Origin: Chitinophaga sp. HK235
Lineage (GTDB): Bacteria > Bacteroidota > Bacteroidia > Chitinophagales > Chitinophagaceae
NCBI RefSeq assembly: GCF_018255755.1
Contig: NZ_CP073766.1
Coordinates: 3,038,001 to 3,102,000 of the forward strand
Direction: 5' to 3'
DNA length: 64,000 bases
The notes under the pieces were generated by a model. It ran no database searches. It saw nothing but the letters and a program-made list of their open reading frames with translations, and was not told the DNA's origin. Within the stretch, counting starts at the first letter, position 1. Each line of letters begins with the position of its first letter. The position numbers and the translations under genes are program-made. Positions 1-8,795 of this stretch are shown here, in pieces.

Positions 1-2189
1 TTAAAATTACCCTGAGGATATCGGTGCAGGATGTTGTAGTTGCTGCCGAAAGCGATACTACGGTTATACAGGCCAGATGACAGGTTGAGCGGAACCGAGA
101 AACCGGCATGCCAGGTGAGCTCATTCCAGTAGAGGCGGCCCATGTTAGGCACCAGCGCGTTGCGATCTATCGTATAATCGATGCCTGTAGTCAGGTATGG
201 GAACCAGCCAGCAAAGGTAAAGCTGGCGTTCAGGTCAGAACTTCCTTCGTTGCGGTTGTAGCTATAGCCGATGGAAGTATTGGTGGTGTTGAGAATATTT
301 TCTCCCAACAGGGAAATACTATAGTTAGGATCATTAAAAGACGGCACCCAGCTGTGGAAGTTAAAAGGTCTTGTAAACAGCGCATATTTTCTGACCGGTA
401 ACGAATCGTGCGGCACTTTATCCAGGATATTGGCGCCTTCTTCCGCTGGTGGCTGCAACCATTTGCTGTGCTGTGGCTCGCTGACCGCTATCTCCTTCCA
501 GGGAGCTGTTTTCAGCGGAGCATGGTAGAGGCGGTAACCATCGGCGGTAAACTCACTGAACACCAGGCTATCCTGCTGTGGTGCGGGCGCCATATGCAGG
601 GCGCTGTTACCTCTATCCGTAATGGCATAGGTTTTACGGTCTGCCAATGTCAGCGCATATACGTTGTTTACATCTTTAGTGGAAGCAGTAAAATAAACGG
701 TATCTCCCTGTACTGCCGGTATGCCCAGTACGATAAAGCTGAAGGGCGTAAGCGGTGTGATTTCTCCGGAAGCCAGTGACTGCTGCACCAGGGCCATCTC
801 CCCTTTTCCATTGCGTACCGCGCTGATCACAGCTTTGTCGTCGGCAGTGAAGCGAGGGAAGGTATAATACAGATTATCGGGATTGGGCAACACTTTTTCT
901 ATAGTGCCTGTGGTGGCATTGATCAGCTGGAGGCTGTACTGCATACCGGGTGTGGTGGCTACGGCCACTACCTGCTGCCCGTTGGCGCTGATATCGGGAG
1001 AGAAAAATCTGCCACGGGGAGATATAGTTTTCGTAGTACCGTTGACGTTATCATGCACACGTATTACAGAAAAGTCTTTCCATCCCCAGCGGGCATCAAA
1101 ACGGGCAGCAGCCCATACGATGCGCTGGTTGCGATAGCTGAAAAAGTCGTTGTATACGATACCGGGCCTTACCAGCAAATGCTCTTTTCCGGCGCTGTTG
1201 ATACGATAGATACCAGGCACTTTGTTAAAGGCGTCTTTCAGTACAATCCATTCGTTGTTACCGGCAGCATATACATATTTATAGTTGGTAACTGTACGGG
1301 AAGCGGCTGTCATGGGCACGGCTGGCGTAGTGTCGGGGCGGGCTGCGTACTGGTTCCATTGTGGCTGGTATTCCTGCAGCATGGCCTGATAAAAAGCGGT
1401 GATATTTTTTCCGGTTCTTCTTTTCAGACTTTGGGAAAAGGGATAAAAGACGCCCCGGTAACGTACGGCATCGCTGGTGACACCTTTCCAGAAGTCGTTA
1501 CCATAATGTTCACGACCATAGGTGGAAAGCAGGTAGCCCAGCGGGTAATGATCCGGTATAAAATCGCGGTAAGAACCGTTGCGTATTTTCATATAGTCGT
1601 ACCGTTTACCGGCAAGAGACAATGCGCGGAATCCGTCAAAGAAGGCAGGCAGACGACCGCGGCCCTGAGAACTGAAAGCCGTTTCGTTAATTACGGCATC
1701 CCCTTCCCAAAACCAGTTAGGCACAGCTACATTGGTAGCGGCAGCCTGTCCGAGCTGTCCACCGAGATAAGAAAACACTTTCGATACACCCTGCCGGAAG
1801 TTCATGTTTTGCAGAACATGTCGGTATTCGTGGAGCGACAGCTGTTCTACCCAGTCAAGGGAGCCCAGGTCTTGTGAAGATGGTGACGGGGCAAGATAAA
1901 ACTCAGAGCGGAAAGGGCCGAGCTGCACATATCCGTTGGATTGCATTGTCTGATTCTGCAGTACGATATCTACTTTACGTTCCAGGTTGCCGATAGAAGA
2001 GCGGGTATATTTATTGAGCCAGGTAACGATATTGACTACACGTTCTCCCTGCATATTCATTCCCCAGGGAAAAATAACGCGGACGGTATCAGTATTGATC
2101 TGTTGCCATTTCAGGGAGGGAGGATTCCCGCCGAACTGCTGTGCAGCTACGGAAGTTGACAATAAGAGGAGGCAAAGAAGTAGACGCAT
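1..2189 (-). CDS. Secreted HExxH metallopeptidase-like protein with TolB-type propeller (3' end outside window)
   Basis: This is a minus-strand reading frame that stays open to the left edge, so the C-terminus is missing. It starts with a signal peptide (hydrophobic residues 3-16, cut near AQQ). Residues 120-124 read HEYRH, a HExxH zinc motif, and WEGDA follows with Glu162, the spacing expected of gluzincin-type peptidases. The middle part has propeller-like strands (for example PDNLYYTFPRFTADD) of the TolB/PD40 type. The last part in the window (for example ELTWHAGFSVPLNLSSGLYN) looks like alternating outer-membrane beta-barrel strands. It is probably an envelope protein combining a peptidase-like domain, a propeller and a barrel. 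The start at 2189 is the first ATG ahead of the signal peptide. The domain reading is firm for HExxH, moderate for the propeller and tentative for the barrel. Substrate unknown. Confidence 0.7.
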   Translation of the reverse strand, partial: MRLLLCLLLLSTSVAAQQFGGNPPSLKWQQINTDTVRVIFPWGMNMQGERVVNIVTWLNKYTRSSIGNLERKVDIVLQNQTMQSNGYVQLGPFRSEFYLAPSPSSQDLGSLDWVEQLSLHEYRHVLQNMNFRQGVSKVFSYLGGQLGQAAATNVAVPNWFWEGDAVINETAFSSQGRGRLPAFFDGFRALSLAGKRYDYMKIRNGSYRDFIPDHYPLGYLLSTYGREHYGNDFWKGVTSDAVRYRGVFYPFSQSLKRRTGKNITAFYQAMLQEYQPQWNQYAARPDTTPAVPMTAASRTVTNYKYVYAAGNNEWIVLKDAFNKVPGIYRINSAGKEHLLVRPGIVYNDFFSYRNQRIVWAAARFDARWGWKDFSVIRVHDNVNGTTKTISPRGRFFSPDISANGQQVVAVATTPGMQYSLQLINATTGTIEKVLPNPDNLYYTFPRFTADDKAVISAVRNGKGEMALVQQSLASGEITPLTPFSFIVLGIPAVQGDTVYFTASTKDVNNVYALTLADRKTYAITDRGNSALHMAPAPQQDSLVFSEFTADGYRLYHAPLKTAPWKEIAVSEPQHSKWLQPPAEEGANILDKVPHDSLPVRKYALFTRPFNFHSWVPSFNDPNYSISLLGENILNTTNTSIGYSYNRNEGSSDLNASFTFAGWFPYLTTGIDYTIDRNALVPNMGRLYWNELTWHAGFSVPLNLSSGLYNRSIAFGSNYNILHRYPQGNF

Positions 2190-2213
2190 AGATAATTACG
2201 GATTACATGTTGC

Positions 2214-2282
2214 GGTACTGAGCGCAGAACGAAAATATGTTTCTTTTGTAATATAATCATATTTAAATCTATGCTCAGTACC
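2214..2282. repeat. 10-bp inverted repeat upstream of the HExxH gene
   Basis: GGTACTGAGC at 2214-2223 is perfectly mirrored by GCTCAGTACC at 2273-2282, with 49 bases between them. The pair lies between the stop of sdaA (2317) and the start of the next minus-strand gene (2189). It could be a weak transcript-end structure for sdaA or an operator around the promoter of the downstream gene. The AT-rich spacer contains TATTTTCG on the minus strand, which resembles a Bacteroidota -7 box. There is no T tract. Confidence 0.35.
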
Positions 2283-2316
2283 ACAGGTATGGTATATCCG
2301 TGAAGTGTCTATGACA

Positions 2317-3744
2317 TTAGCATTCACTCAGACTGATAGGAATGTTTACTGCGAGGCCACCATCCGAGGTCTCCTTGTATTTGGAGTTCATGTCCAGTGC
2401 GGTTTCCCACATGGTTTTTACGACTGCGTCGAGAGAAACCTTTGCCAGCTCAGGATTACTCTGCAGGGCCAGCTGGGAGGCCGTGATGGCCTTGATGGCG
2501 CCCATGGTGTTTCTTTCGATGCAGGGTATCTGCACCAGTCCGCCGATAGGGTCGCAGGTAAGGCCCAGGTGGTGTTCCATGGCTATTTCCGCGGCCATAA
2601 GCACCTGGCGCTGGGAACCACCAAGGCATTCTGTCAGGGCAGCAGCGGCCATGGCAGAGGAGACGCCTATTTCGGCCTGACATCCACCCATCGCAGCAGA
2701 GATGGTAGAACGTTTTTTGAAGATACTGCCTATTTCGGAGGCAGTGAGCAGGAACTGGATGATTTTGTCGTCATGCAGCCCATCGCAGAAAGCGATAAAA
2801 TACTGCAGTACGGCGGGTATTACGCCTGCGGCACCGTTGGTGGGTGCTGTTACTACGCGGCCGAAGGAAGCATTTTCTTCATTCACGGCGAGGGCGAAAC
2901 AGCTTACCCAGTCGAGTGTGTAGGTGAAATGGGCGCCACCGGCACGGATGGCTTCTATCCAGGAGTTATAGTCGGTGTAAGTGCGGCCTTTCAGCAGCTT
3001 TTTATTGAGTGCGGCGGCTCGGCGGGCCACTTTCAGGCCACCGGGCAGTTCACCGGTAGTATGACATCCACGGTAAGTACATTCCTGCATTACACGCCAG
3101 ATGTTGAGCACACCGCTGCGGGTTTCTGCTTCCGGCCTCCAGGCCAGTTCATTTTCCATAACGAGCTCAGAGATGCTAAAGCCGGTTTTGATGCACCATT
3201 GCAGCAGCTGACGAGCTGTATCGATCGGGAAAGGCAGATCTACGGAAGTGGTGCCACCTCCGATCTCTCCTTCCTGTACCACAAAACCGCCGCCGATAGA
3301 ATAATAGGTGGCAGCGCGTTTGTCGCCGTCAGCGAAGGATACCAGAAATACCAGTGCATTCGGATGGAAAGGCAGAGATTCTTCAAAGAGGAATTCAATA
3401 TCTTCCACCGGATCGAAGTCTATTTCAAATTTCCCTGCCAGCATCATTTTACGGGTGCGGCGCAGGTCATCTATTTTACTGTTGATTTTGCTGACATCGA
3501 AGGTAACGGGATCATCTCCACAGAGCCCGAGCAAAACAGCTATGTCGGTACCGTGACCATGGCCTGTTTTAGCGAGAGAGCCATATAACAGTACCTGTAA
3601 ACCGGTAACCGCAGCTAGTTTGCCGTCGGCTTCCAGATCGCGCAGGAAACGTTGTGCGGCCCTCCAGGGGCCTAAAGTATGAGAGCTGGACGGACCAATG
3701 CCAATCTTAAAAATGTCAAATACGGAAATACATTCGTGTGCCAC
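2317..3744 (-). CDS. sdaA: L-serine ammonia-lyase, iron-sulfur dependent, single chain
   Basis: The enzyme converts L-serine to pyruvate and ammonia in the cytoplasm using a 4Fe-4S cluster. The 475-residue protein has the N-terminal beta domain (SVFDIFKIGIGPSSSHT near residues 7-23) joined to the alpha catalytic domain in one chain, as in E. coli SdaA. The three expected cluster cysteines are visible: Cys355 (GGCQAEIG), Cys397 (LTCDPIGG) and Cys408 (QIPCIERN), spaced 42 and 11 residues apart as known for the family. The length is normal. It stands alone: the FKBP gene upstream is separated from it by a terminator, and the next gene downstream is unrelated. Start at the ATG before HECISVFDIF. 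Confidence 0.95.
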   Translation of the reverse strand: MAHECISVFDIFKIGIGPSSSHTLGPWRAAQRFLRDLEADGKLAAVTGLQVLLYGSLAKTGHGHGTDIAVLLGLCGDDPVTFDVSKINSKIDDLRRTRKMMLAGKFEIDFDPVEDIEFLFEESLPFHPNALVFLVSFADGDKRAATYYSIGGGFVVQEGEIGGGTTSVDLPFPIDTARQLLQWCIKTGFSISELVMENELAWRPEAETRSGVLNIWRVMQECTYRGCHTTGELPGGLKVARRAAALNKKLLKGRTYTDYNSWIEAIRAGGAHFTYTLDWVSCFALAVNEENASFGRVVTAPTNGAAGVIPAVLQYFIAFCDGLHDDKIIQFLLTASEIGSIFKKRSTISAAMGGCQAEIGVSSAMAAAALTECLGGSQRQVLMAAEIAMEHHLGLTCDPIGGLVQIPCIERNTMGAIKAITASQLALQSNPELAKVSLDAVVKTMWETALDMNSKYKETSDGGLAVNIPISLSEC

Positions 3745-3849
3745 TACATTATTGATTTACCTGTAAAAGTAGGCCATTTTGGGATTTGGATATTTAGTAA
3801 TGCAGATATTTAACGATTTACATTATTCCGACATGGCCGCGCGTACATA

Positions 3850-3882
3850 AAAAAAGCAGCGGTGGCCTGAGGCTCCGCTGCT
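3850..3882 (-). terminator. Rho-independent terminator after the FKBP genes
   Basis: On the minus strand an AGCAGCGG/CCGCTGCT stem is followed directly by a run of seven T. It lies 27 bases beyond the stop of the second FKBP lipoprotein gene and separates that operon from sdaA. Confidence 0.8.
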
Positions 3883-3908
3883 CCTACTTATATATTGATA
3901 ATAGATAA

Positions 3909-4388
3909 CTATTTTTTGACAAAGTCTTTCAATGTCACATCAAACACCAATACTGTATTGGGCGGAATACCAGGTCTACCACCTCGTCCGTAGGCATAAT
4001 AGGACGGGAGAAATAACTGAATACGGCCACCTTTTCCAATCAATGGTATACCTATCTGCCAGCCAAAGATAACACCATTCAGGTCGAAGCTGATATTGTC
4101 ATTGCTGTCGAAAGATTTGCCATCCAGGAAGGTACCGGCGTATTTTACGGTCACATTGCTGGTGATGGTAGGTTTGCTGGCCACAACACCACTGTCGATG
4201 ATTTTGTAAAAAATACTGCGTGGATCGTGAGAGGCAGTAATATTGTTGGCCTTCAGGTAATTGACAATCAGGACACTGTCTTTATCAAACTGAGCGTTCG
4301 GATCGAATGTGTCGGTATTGTTGTCGTTTTTGGAACAGGCGGTCAGCAGCGCGATACACGCCCCGACCAGTAATAAAACTTTCTTCAT
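3909..4388 (-). CDS. FKBP-type peptidyl-prolyl isomerase lipoprotein
   Basis: A 159-residue predicted lipoprotein: the signal peptide ends in LLTAC, so Cys18 would be lipidated and the protein anchored in the envelope facing the periplasm. The C-terminal half is an FKBP fold: VTVKYAGTFLDGKSFDSN, then GWQIGIPLIGKGGRIQLFLPSYYAYG and IPPNTVLVFDVTL. The family catalyses cis-trans isomerisation of X-Pro bonds in exported proteins. It follows another FKBP lipoprotein gene after 38 bases, so the two are probably one operon. The pair share the architecture but are clearly diverged, so the duplication is old. FKBP active-site residues are only partly conserved, and activity is inferred. Confidence 0.88.
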   Translation of the reverse strand: MKKVLLLVGACIALLTACSKNDNNTDTFDPNAQFDKDSVLIVNYLKANNITASHDPRSIFYKIIDSGVVASKPTITSNVTVKYAGTFLDGKSFDSNDNISFDLNGVIFGWQIGIPLIGKGGRIQLFLPSYYAYGRGGRPGIPPNTVLVFDVTLKDFVKK

Positions 4389-4426
4389 TCAGTGACTTTG
4401 GATTTTTATGGTCATACAATAAGTGA

Positions 4427-4909
4427 CTATCTGATATCTACCAGTTCCACATCAGAGATGAGGATAGCATTGGGAGGGATGATGTCTGGTACGCCCATGG
4501 AGCCAAAAGCGAGGAAAGGCGGGATATACATCCTTATTCTACCTCCTTTGGATATTTTCCGCAGGCCTAGCTGCCAGCCGGGAATATGATTTTTCAGCGC
4601 CCGGTTGTTGAAGTTGGTTACATCAAAAGAGGCATCTACAGTGGTGCCATCAATAAGTTGATTGGTATAGTTTACGGAAACAATGGAGTTGTCCCTGACA
4701 AAATGGATACTGTCACCGGGTGTTATGATCTTATAGTACAGGCCGAAGGAATCGCGGATAGCAACCTCGTTGTGGGCAAAGAGATAGCGCTGTATGGTGG
4801 CATCTACCATTGCCATCGGAGCCATGCTTTGGTCTTCTGTTTTTTTGGAACAGGAAAAAAGCAGTAATACAGGCAGACAGGCTATTATTATTCTGAGCAA
4901 TAGCTTCAT
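4427..4909 (-). CDS. FKBP-type peptidyl-prolyl isomerase-like lipoprotein
   Basis: A 160-residue predicted lipoprotein with lipobox LLFSC. The C-terminal region aligns by eye with its downstream neighbour: VSVNYTNQLIDGTTVDASF, then GWQLGLRKISKGGRIRMYIPPFLAFG and IPPNAILISDVELVDI. The first part of the FKBP core is poorer than usual (TNQLIDG in place of the common GxLxDG context). It is the first gene of a likely two-gene operon and probably acts in folding of envelope proteins. The start ATG at 4909 begins a good signal peptide. Confidence 0.85.
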   Translation of the reverse strand: MKLLLRIIIACLPVLLLFSCSKKTEDQSMAPMAMVDATIQRYLFAHNEVAIRDSFGLYYKIITPGDSIHFVRDNSIVSVNYTNQLIDGTTVDASFDVTNFNNRALKNHIPGWQLGLRKISKGGRIRMYIPPFLAFGSMGVPDIIPPNAILISDVELVDIR

Positions 4910-5000
4910 TCAGTGTTATTTAATTTAAGTCTGTGGGGTACCAGTGTAACGGTATACAGGCAATAAAGTTACAACCGGCAGACCATACAAGATAAAAAAA

Positions 5001-5034
5001 ACTCCTACAGGAAAGCCTGCAGGAGTTTTTTTCT
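5001..5034 (-). terminator. Terminator of the groES-groEL operon
   Basis: An ACTCCTACAGG/CCTGCAGGAGT stem (one mismatch) has a four-base AAAG loop and is flanked by A and T runs on both sides, so it could work in both directions. On the minus strand it lies just after groEL. Confidence 0.85.
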
Positions 5035-5052
5035 TTATGGTAATAAGACTGA

Positions 5053-6690
5053 TTAGTAGTCCATGCCCATACCGTGTCCACCGCCTGGCATAGCAGGAGC
5101 AGCAGATTTAGGTTCTGGTTTGTCAGCGATTACGCATTCAGTAGTCAGCAGCATACCAGCGATGGATGCAGCGTTTTCGAGGGCAATGCGGCTAACTTTA
5201 GTTGGGTCGATAACACCCGCAGCCAGCATTTTTTCGTAAACTTCGGTACGAGCGTTGAAACCGAAATCACCTTTACCTTCTTTTACTTTCTGTACTACGA
5301 TAGAACCTTCGATACCAGCGTTAGCAGTGATCTGGCGCAGCGGCTCTTCCACAGCGCGTTTAACGATCTGGATACCAGTTTGTTCGTCGTCGTTTTCGCC
5401 TTTCAGTTTTTCCAGGGATTCGATAGCGCGGATGTAAGCCACACCACCACCAGGAACGATACCTTCTTCAACGGCAGCGCGGGTAGCGTGTAATGCGTCG
5501 TCTACGCGATCTTTTTTCTCTTTCATTTCCACTTCGGTAGCAGCACCTACGTACAGTACAGCAACACCGCCGCTCAGTTTAGCCAGGCGTTCCTGCAGTT
5601 TTTCGCGGTCGTAGTCGGAAGTAGTTACTTCGATCTGCGCTTTGATCTGACCGATACGGCCCTGGATGTCTTTTTTCTGACCTTTACCACCTACAACGGT
5701 AGTGTTGTCTTTATCGATAGTGATGGATTCTGCTTTACCCAGGTAAGTGAGGTCAGCATTTTCCAGTTTGTAACCTTGTTCTTCGCTGATAACGATACCA
5801 CCGGTGAGGGTAGCGATATCCTGCAGCATGTCTTTTCTTCTGTCGCCGAAGCCAGGAGCTTTAACTGCAGCTACTTTCAGGGTACCACGCAGTTTGTTTA
5901 CCACCAGGGTAGCCAGTGCTTCACCTTCCAGATCTTCGGAGATGATTACCAGTGGAGCGCCCTGTTGAGCAACTTTTTCCAGGATGTGCAGGATGTCCTT
6001 CATGGTGCTGATCTTTTTATCGTAGATCAGGATGTAAGGGTTCTGCAGTTCAGCCTGCATTTTTTCGCTATTGGTGATGAAGTATGGAGACAGGTAACCG
6101 CGGTCGAACTGCATACCTTCTACTACTTCAACAGTAGTGTCGGTACCTTTAGCTTCTTCTACAGTGATAACGCCGTCTTTGGTAACTTTTTTCATTGCTT
6201 CAGCAATCAGTTTACCGATTTCGGAGTCATTGTTGGCAGAGATGGAAGCAACCTGTTCGATTTTTTTGTTGTCGTTACCAACTTTTTCAGATTGTTTTTT
6301 CAGGTTTTCGATAACGGCTTTAACCGCTTTATCGATACCGCGTTTCAGGTCCATTGGGTTTGCACCTGCAGCTACGTTTTTCAGACCTTCGCCAATGATA
6401 GCCTGAGCCAGAACGGTAGCAGTAGTAGTACCGTCACCTGCCAGGTCAGCAGTTTTGGAAGCTACTTCTTTTACCATCTGGGCGCCCATGTTTTCGATAG
6501 GATCTTCCAGTTCGATTTCTTTAGCAACGGTTACACCATCTTTAGTGACACCAGGAGCACCGAATTTTTTCTCGATAACAACGTTACGGCCTTTAGGTCC
6601 GAGGGTTACTTTTACCGCGTCAGCCAGGGTATCCACACCCTTTTTCATTCTGTTGCGGGCATCTATATTGAAGAATAATTGTTTTGCCAT
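5053..6690 (-). CDS. groEL: Chaperonin GroEL (60 kDa)
   Basis: The large chaperonin subunit forms the double-ring folding chamber in the cytoplasm and works with GroES and ATP. The 545-residue sequence is full length, with TLGPKGRNVVIEKKFGAPGVTKDGVTVAKEI, GDGTTTATVLAQ (ATP site) and the typical C-terminal GGHGMGMDY tail. It lies 50 bases downstream of groES on the same strand, the standard operon order, and ends in a strong terminator. Nothing is abnormal. It appears to be the only copy in the window. Confidence 0.99.
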   Translation of the reverse strand: MAKQLFFNIDARNRMKKGVDTLADAVKVTLGPKGRNVVIEKKFGAPGVTKDGVTVAKEIELEDPIENMGAQMVKEVASKTADLAGDGTTTATVLAQAIIGEGLKNVAAGANPMDLKRGIDKAVKAVIENLKKQSEKVGNDNKKIEQVASISANNDSEIGKLIAEAMKKVTKDGVITVEEAKGTDTTVEVVEGMQFDRGYLSPYFITNSEKMQAELQNPYILIYDKKISTMKDILHILEKVAQQGAPLVIISEDLEGEALATLVVNKLRGTLKVAAVKAPGFGDRRKDMLQDIATLTGGIVISEEQGYKLENADLTYLGKAESITIDKDNTTVVGGKGQKKDIQGRIGQIKAQIEVTTSDYDREKLQERLAKLSGGVAVLYVGAATEVEMKEKKDRVDDALHATRAAVEEGIVPGGGVAYIRAIESLEKLKGENDDEQTGIQIVKRAVEEPLRQITANAGIEGSIVVQKVKEGKGDFGFNARTEVYEKMLAAGVIDPTKVSRIALENAASIAGMLLTTECVIADKPEPKSAAPAMPGGGHGMGMDY

Positions 6691-6740
6691 AATTCTTAGC
6701 GTATTTTAAAAATTTTGTTTACGATAACAACCTACTGTAA

Positions 6741-7022
6741 TTAAACGATTGCCAGGATATCAGACTCTCTCATGATCAGGAAGTCTTCGCCGTCGATAGG
6801 CAGTTCCTGTCCGGAGTATTTACCATACAGTACAGTATCACCTACTTTAACAGTGATCGGCTCATCTTTTTTACCAGGACCGGCGGCCACCACGGTGCCT
6901 CTTACAGGTTTTTCTTTTGCAGTATCCGGGATAATGATACCACCTGCGGTTTTCTCTTCTGCGGCTGCAGGTTTAACAATTACCCTGTCAGCTAAAGGTT
7001 TAATACTTAATTTCTTAGCCAT
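6741..7022 (-). CDS. groES: Co-chaperonin GroES (10 kDa)
   Basis: A 93-residue co-chaperonin that caps the GroEL ring. The signature is clear: IKPLADRVIVKPAAAEEKTAGGIIIPDTAKEKP, then GTVVAAGPGKKD and the C-terminal VLYGKYSGQELPIDGEDFLIMRESDILAIV. It is the first gene of the groES-groEL operon. The region upstream has no CIRCE element (TTAGCACTC-N9-GAGTGCTAA), so HrcA control is not evident. It does carry evenly spaced TGACA repeats. Confidence 0.99.
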   Translation of the reverse strand: MAKKLSIKPLADRVIVKPAAAEEKTAGGIIIPDTAKEKPVRGTVVAAGPGKKDEPITVKVGDTVLYGKYSGQELPIDGEDFLIMRESDILAIV

Positions 7023-7142
7023 AGTAGTTTTTATTTAAAGAAAGTAGTTGATTTTAGAATGCTGTTCGCCCACGAGAATTATGCCAATAGGCGTTTATCG
7101 TCAAATTTGGCAGATTGCGAATGTACTGCAGGCTTTTATTAC

Positions 7143-7219
7143 TGACAAATCATGACAAGCAACAGGAAAAAATGACAGTTCATTTAAATATTTGAAAATT
7201 TCATTATCTAATTATGACA
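7143..7219 (-). promoter_or_regulatory. Spaced TGACA repeats upstream of groES
   Basis: The 321-base divergent region between groES and nusB holds four copies of TGACA on the plus strand (TGTCA on the minus strand) at 7143, 7153, 7173 and 7215. Start-to-start steps are 10, 20 and 42 bases, close to whole turns of the helix. This looks like a binding array for a regulator, and heat-shock control of groES is the natural guess. No CIRCE sequence is present. The role is inference. Confidence 0.4.
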
Positions 7220-7307
7220 GGCGGTCTTCATCGCTTTGGTAATTCTCTCAAAACCAATTGTGAAATATCAACCCAATAACCCTTCATCAAATGTCAGATT
7301 TTTTGTC

Positions 7308-7315
7308 TAGTTTTG
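7308..7315 (+). promoter_or_regulatory. Probable nusB promoter (-7 box)
   Basis: TAGTTTTG matches the Bacteroidota -7 consensus TAnnTTTG and lies 28 bases before the nusB ATG. No good TTTG -33 box is seen at the usual distance. Confidence 0.5.
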
Positions 7316-7343
7316 CGCCCTTATACCAGTTCTTTTTTATACG

Positions 7344-8273
7344 ATGATCAGTAGAAGAAATATCCGGGTAAAAGTGATGCAAACACTTTACGCCCTGGAA
7401 ACGATGGAGCAAAGTAACATCAAGCCGGGCACGGCCACCAGACTTCTGAACGAAAAGCTGGACCAGACGTGTCAGATCTTTACGTATCTGCTTTATACAG
7501 TAGTGCAGGTAGGACAATATGCGGAAACCGATGCACAGACCCGTGCTTCCAAACACTTACCCTCTGCCGAGGACCTGCAGGTGAACACCAAGATTGCAGG
7601 AAACGAATTCATTTATCAGATTAAAAATGACAGAGGTTTTCAGGTAAACCTGGAACAATGGAAAATCCGTCCGTTGACCGATAATGACCTGATCAGAAAA
7701 CTTTATAATATACTGGTAGCTTCAGACACCTACAAAGCCTACATTGCGGACGAAAACCGCACCAAAGCTGGTGAAAAGGAAATGCTGGAATATATCTATA
7801 AGGAAATACTGGCCAAAAACGAGCTGTTCATCCAGCACATGGAAGATACTTTCCTTCACTGGAGCGATGATGAAGAAATGATGACCATCCTGATCGGCAA
7901 CTATTTCAACAAACCGCATCTGTTCAACTTCCTCCAGCTGATCAGCAAGGAAAAACTGGACTACGCGAGAGAACTGCTGCTGACCGTGATCGACAAAAAG
8001 GAATACTGCCTGGAGCTGATCAAACCAAAGCTGCAGAACTGGGATCCGGAACGTATCGCCGCCGTAGACATGCTGCTGATGGAAATGGGGGTTTGTGAAT
8101 TCCTCTACTTCCCCACTATCCCTACCAAGGTGACCATCAATGAATACATTGACCTCGCCAAGGCTTACAGCACTCCTCAAAGCGGACAGTTTATCAACGG
8201 TATCCTCGACAATATCCTGAAAGACCTGGAAAAAGAAGAGCTGGTACAAAAACAGGACCGTCCAAAAAAGTAA
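7344..8273 (+). CDS. nusB: Transcription antitermination factor NusB (long form)
   Basis: NusB binds boxA RNA with NusE (S10) to promote antitermination of rRNA operons. The N-terminus MISRRNIRVKVMQTLYALE is the usual NusB start. The C-terminal domain (DWDPERIAAVDMLLMEMGVCEFLYFPTIPTKV-type region, then INEYIDLAKAYSTPQSGQFINGILD) is the conserved NusB core. At 309 residues it is about twice the length of proteobacterial NusB because of a middle insertion, as is normal in Bacteroidota. It heads a run of plus-strand genes with a DUF1573 lipoprotein and yajC. Confidence 0.93.
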   Translation: MISRRNIRVKVMQTLYALETMEQSNIKPGTATRLLNEKLDQTCQIFTYLLYTVVQVGQYAETDAQTRASKHLPSAEDLQVNTKIAGNEFIYQIKNDRGFQVNLEQWKIRPLTDNDLIRKLYNILVASDTYKAYIADENRTKAGEKEMLEYIYKEILAKNELFIQHMEDTFLHWSDDEEMMTILIGNYFNKPHLFNFLQLISKEKLDYARELLLTVIDKKEYCLELIKPKLQNWDPERIAAVDMLLMEMGVCEFLYFPTIPTKVTINEYIDLAKAYSTPQSGQFINGILDNILKDLEKEELVQKQDRPKK

Positions 8274-8309
8274 GTGGAAAGCAGTATTTTTAAGCAAAAC
8301 AACATTTTT

Positions 8310-8759
8310 ATGAAAACACTGCTCTTTTTCCTTACCTGTGGCACCCTTTTATTGGCTGCCTGCAACAATAACCAACCGGCAAAAAGCAGCAATGCTGCTG
8401 GTCAATCATCCGCCATCAGCAACCCAGCTGATGCGGGTAAAGCTACAGATCTTACTTTTGAAGAAAAGGTGCATAACTTTGGGGACATTACCCAGGGTGA
8501 AAAAGTGGAATATTCCTTTAAGTTTAAAAACACCGGCACCCGGGACCTGATTATCGAGGATGCAATCTCCAGTTGCGGCTGTACCGTACCGGAATGGCCC
8601 AAACAACCAATCAAACCGGGAGAATCAGGTTTTATGAAGGTAATATTCGACAGTCATGGGAAATCCGGCTATACCGAAAAAGAAATATCCATCAAAACCA
8701 ACCGGGAAGGTGGTTATCAGGTAGGCCCTAAGATCCAGTGTAATATCATAACTAAATAA
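8310..8759 (+). CDS. DUF1573 domain lipoprotein
   Basis: A 149-residue predicted lipoprotein: signal MKTLLFFLTCGTLLLAAC with the lipid cysteine at residue 18. The rest is a single immunoglobulin-like DUF1573 domain (EEKVHNFGDITQGEKVEYSF, FKNTGTRDLIIEDAISSCGCTVPEWP, KPGESGFMKVIFDS). The family is common in Bacteroidota; its role is not established and it is generally thought to be structural in the envelope. I chose the ATG at 8310 because it begins the signal peptide; an ATG 12 codons upstream (8274) would put polar residues in front of it. It is 36 bases after nusB and 36 before yajC, so the three are probably co-transcribed. Confidence 0.88.
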   Translation: MKTLLFFLTCGTLLLAACNNNQPAKSSNAAGQSSAISNPADAGKATDLTFEEKVHNFGDITQGEKVEYSFKFKNTGTRDLIIEDAISSCGCTVPEWPKQPIKPGESGFMKVIFDSHGKSGYTEKEISIKTNREGGYQVGPKIQCNIITK

Positions 8760-8795
8760 GCGCTGAACTAGGCAAACTCTTAAATCAATTTATAG

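Noticed and set aside
2305..3588. Long plus-strand open frame opposite sdaA
   Set aside because: The minus strand encodes a complete L-serine ammonia-lyase with cluster cysteines. The plus-strand frame has no recognisable domain and is a codon-bias shadow.
5776..6678. 300-codon plus-strand frame opposite groEL
   Set aside because: It is antisense to the highly conserved groEL and rich in Phe, Ser and Val as expected from a shadow frame.
7023..7343. CIRCE heat-shock operator upstream of groES
   Set aside because: I looked for TTAGCACTC-N9-GAGTGCTAA and found no match on either strand; only TGACA repeats are present.
8274..8309. Longer start for the DUF1573 lipoprotein
   Set aside because: The 12 extra residues are polar and would block the lipoprotein signal that begins at 8310.
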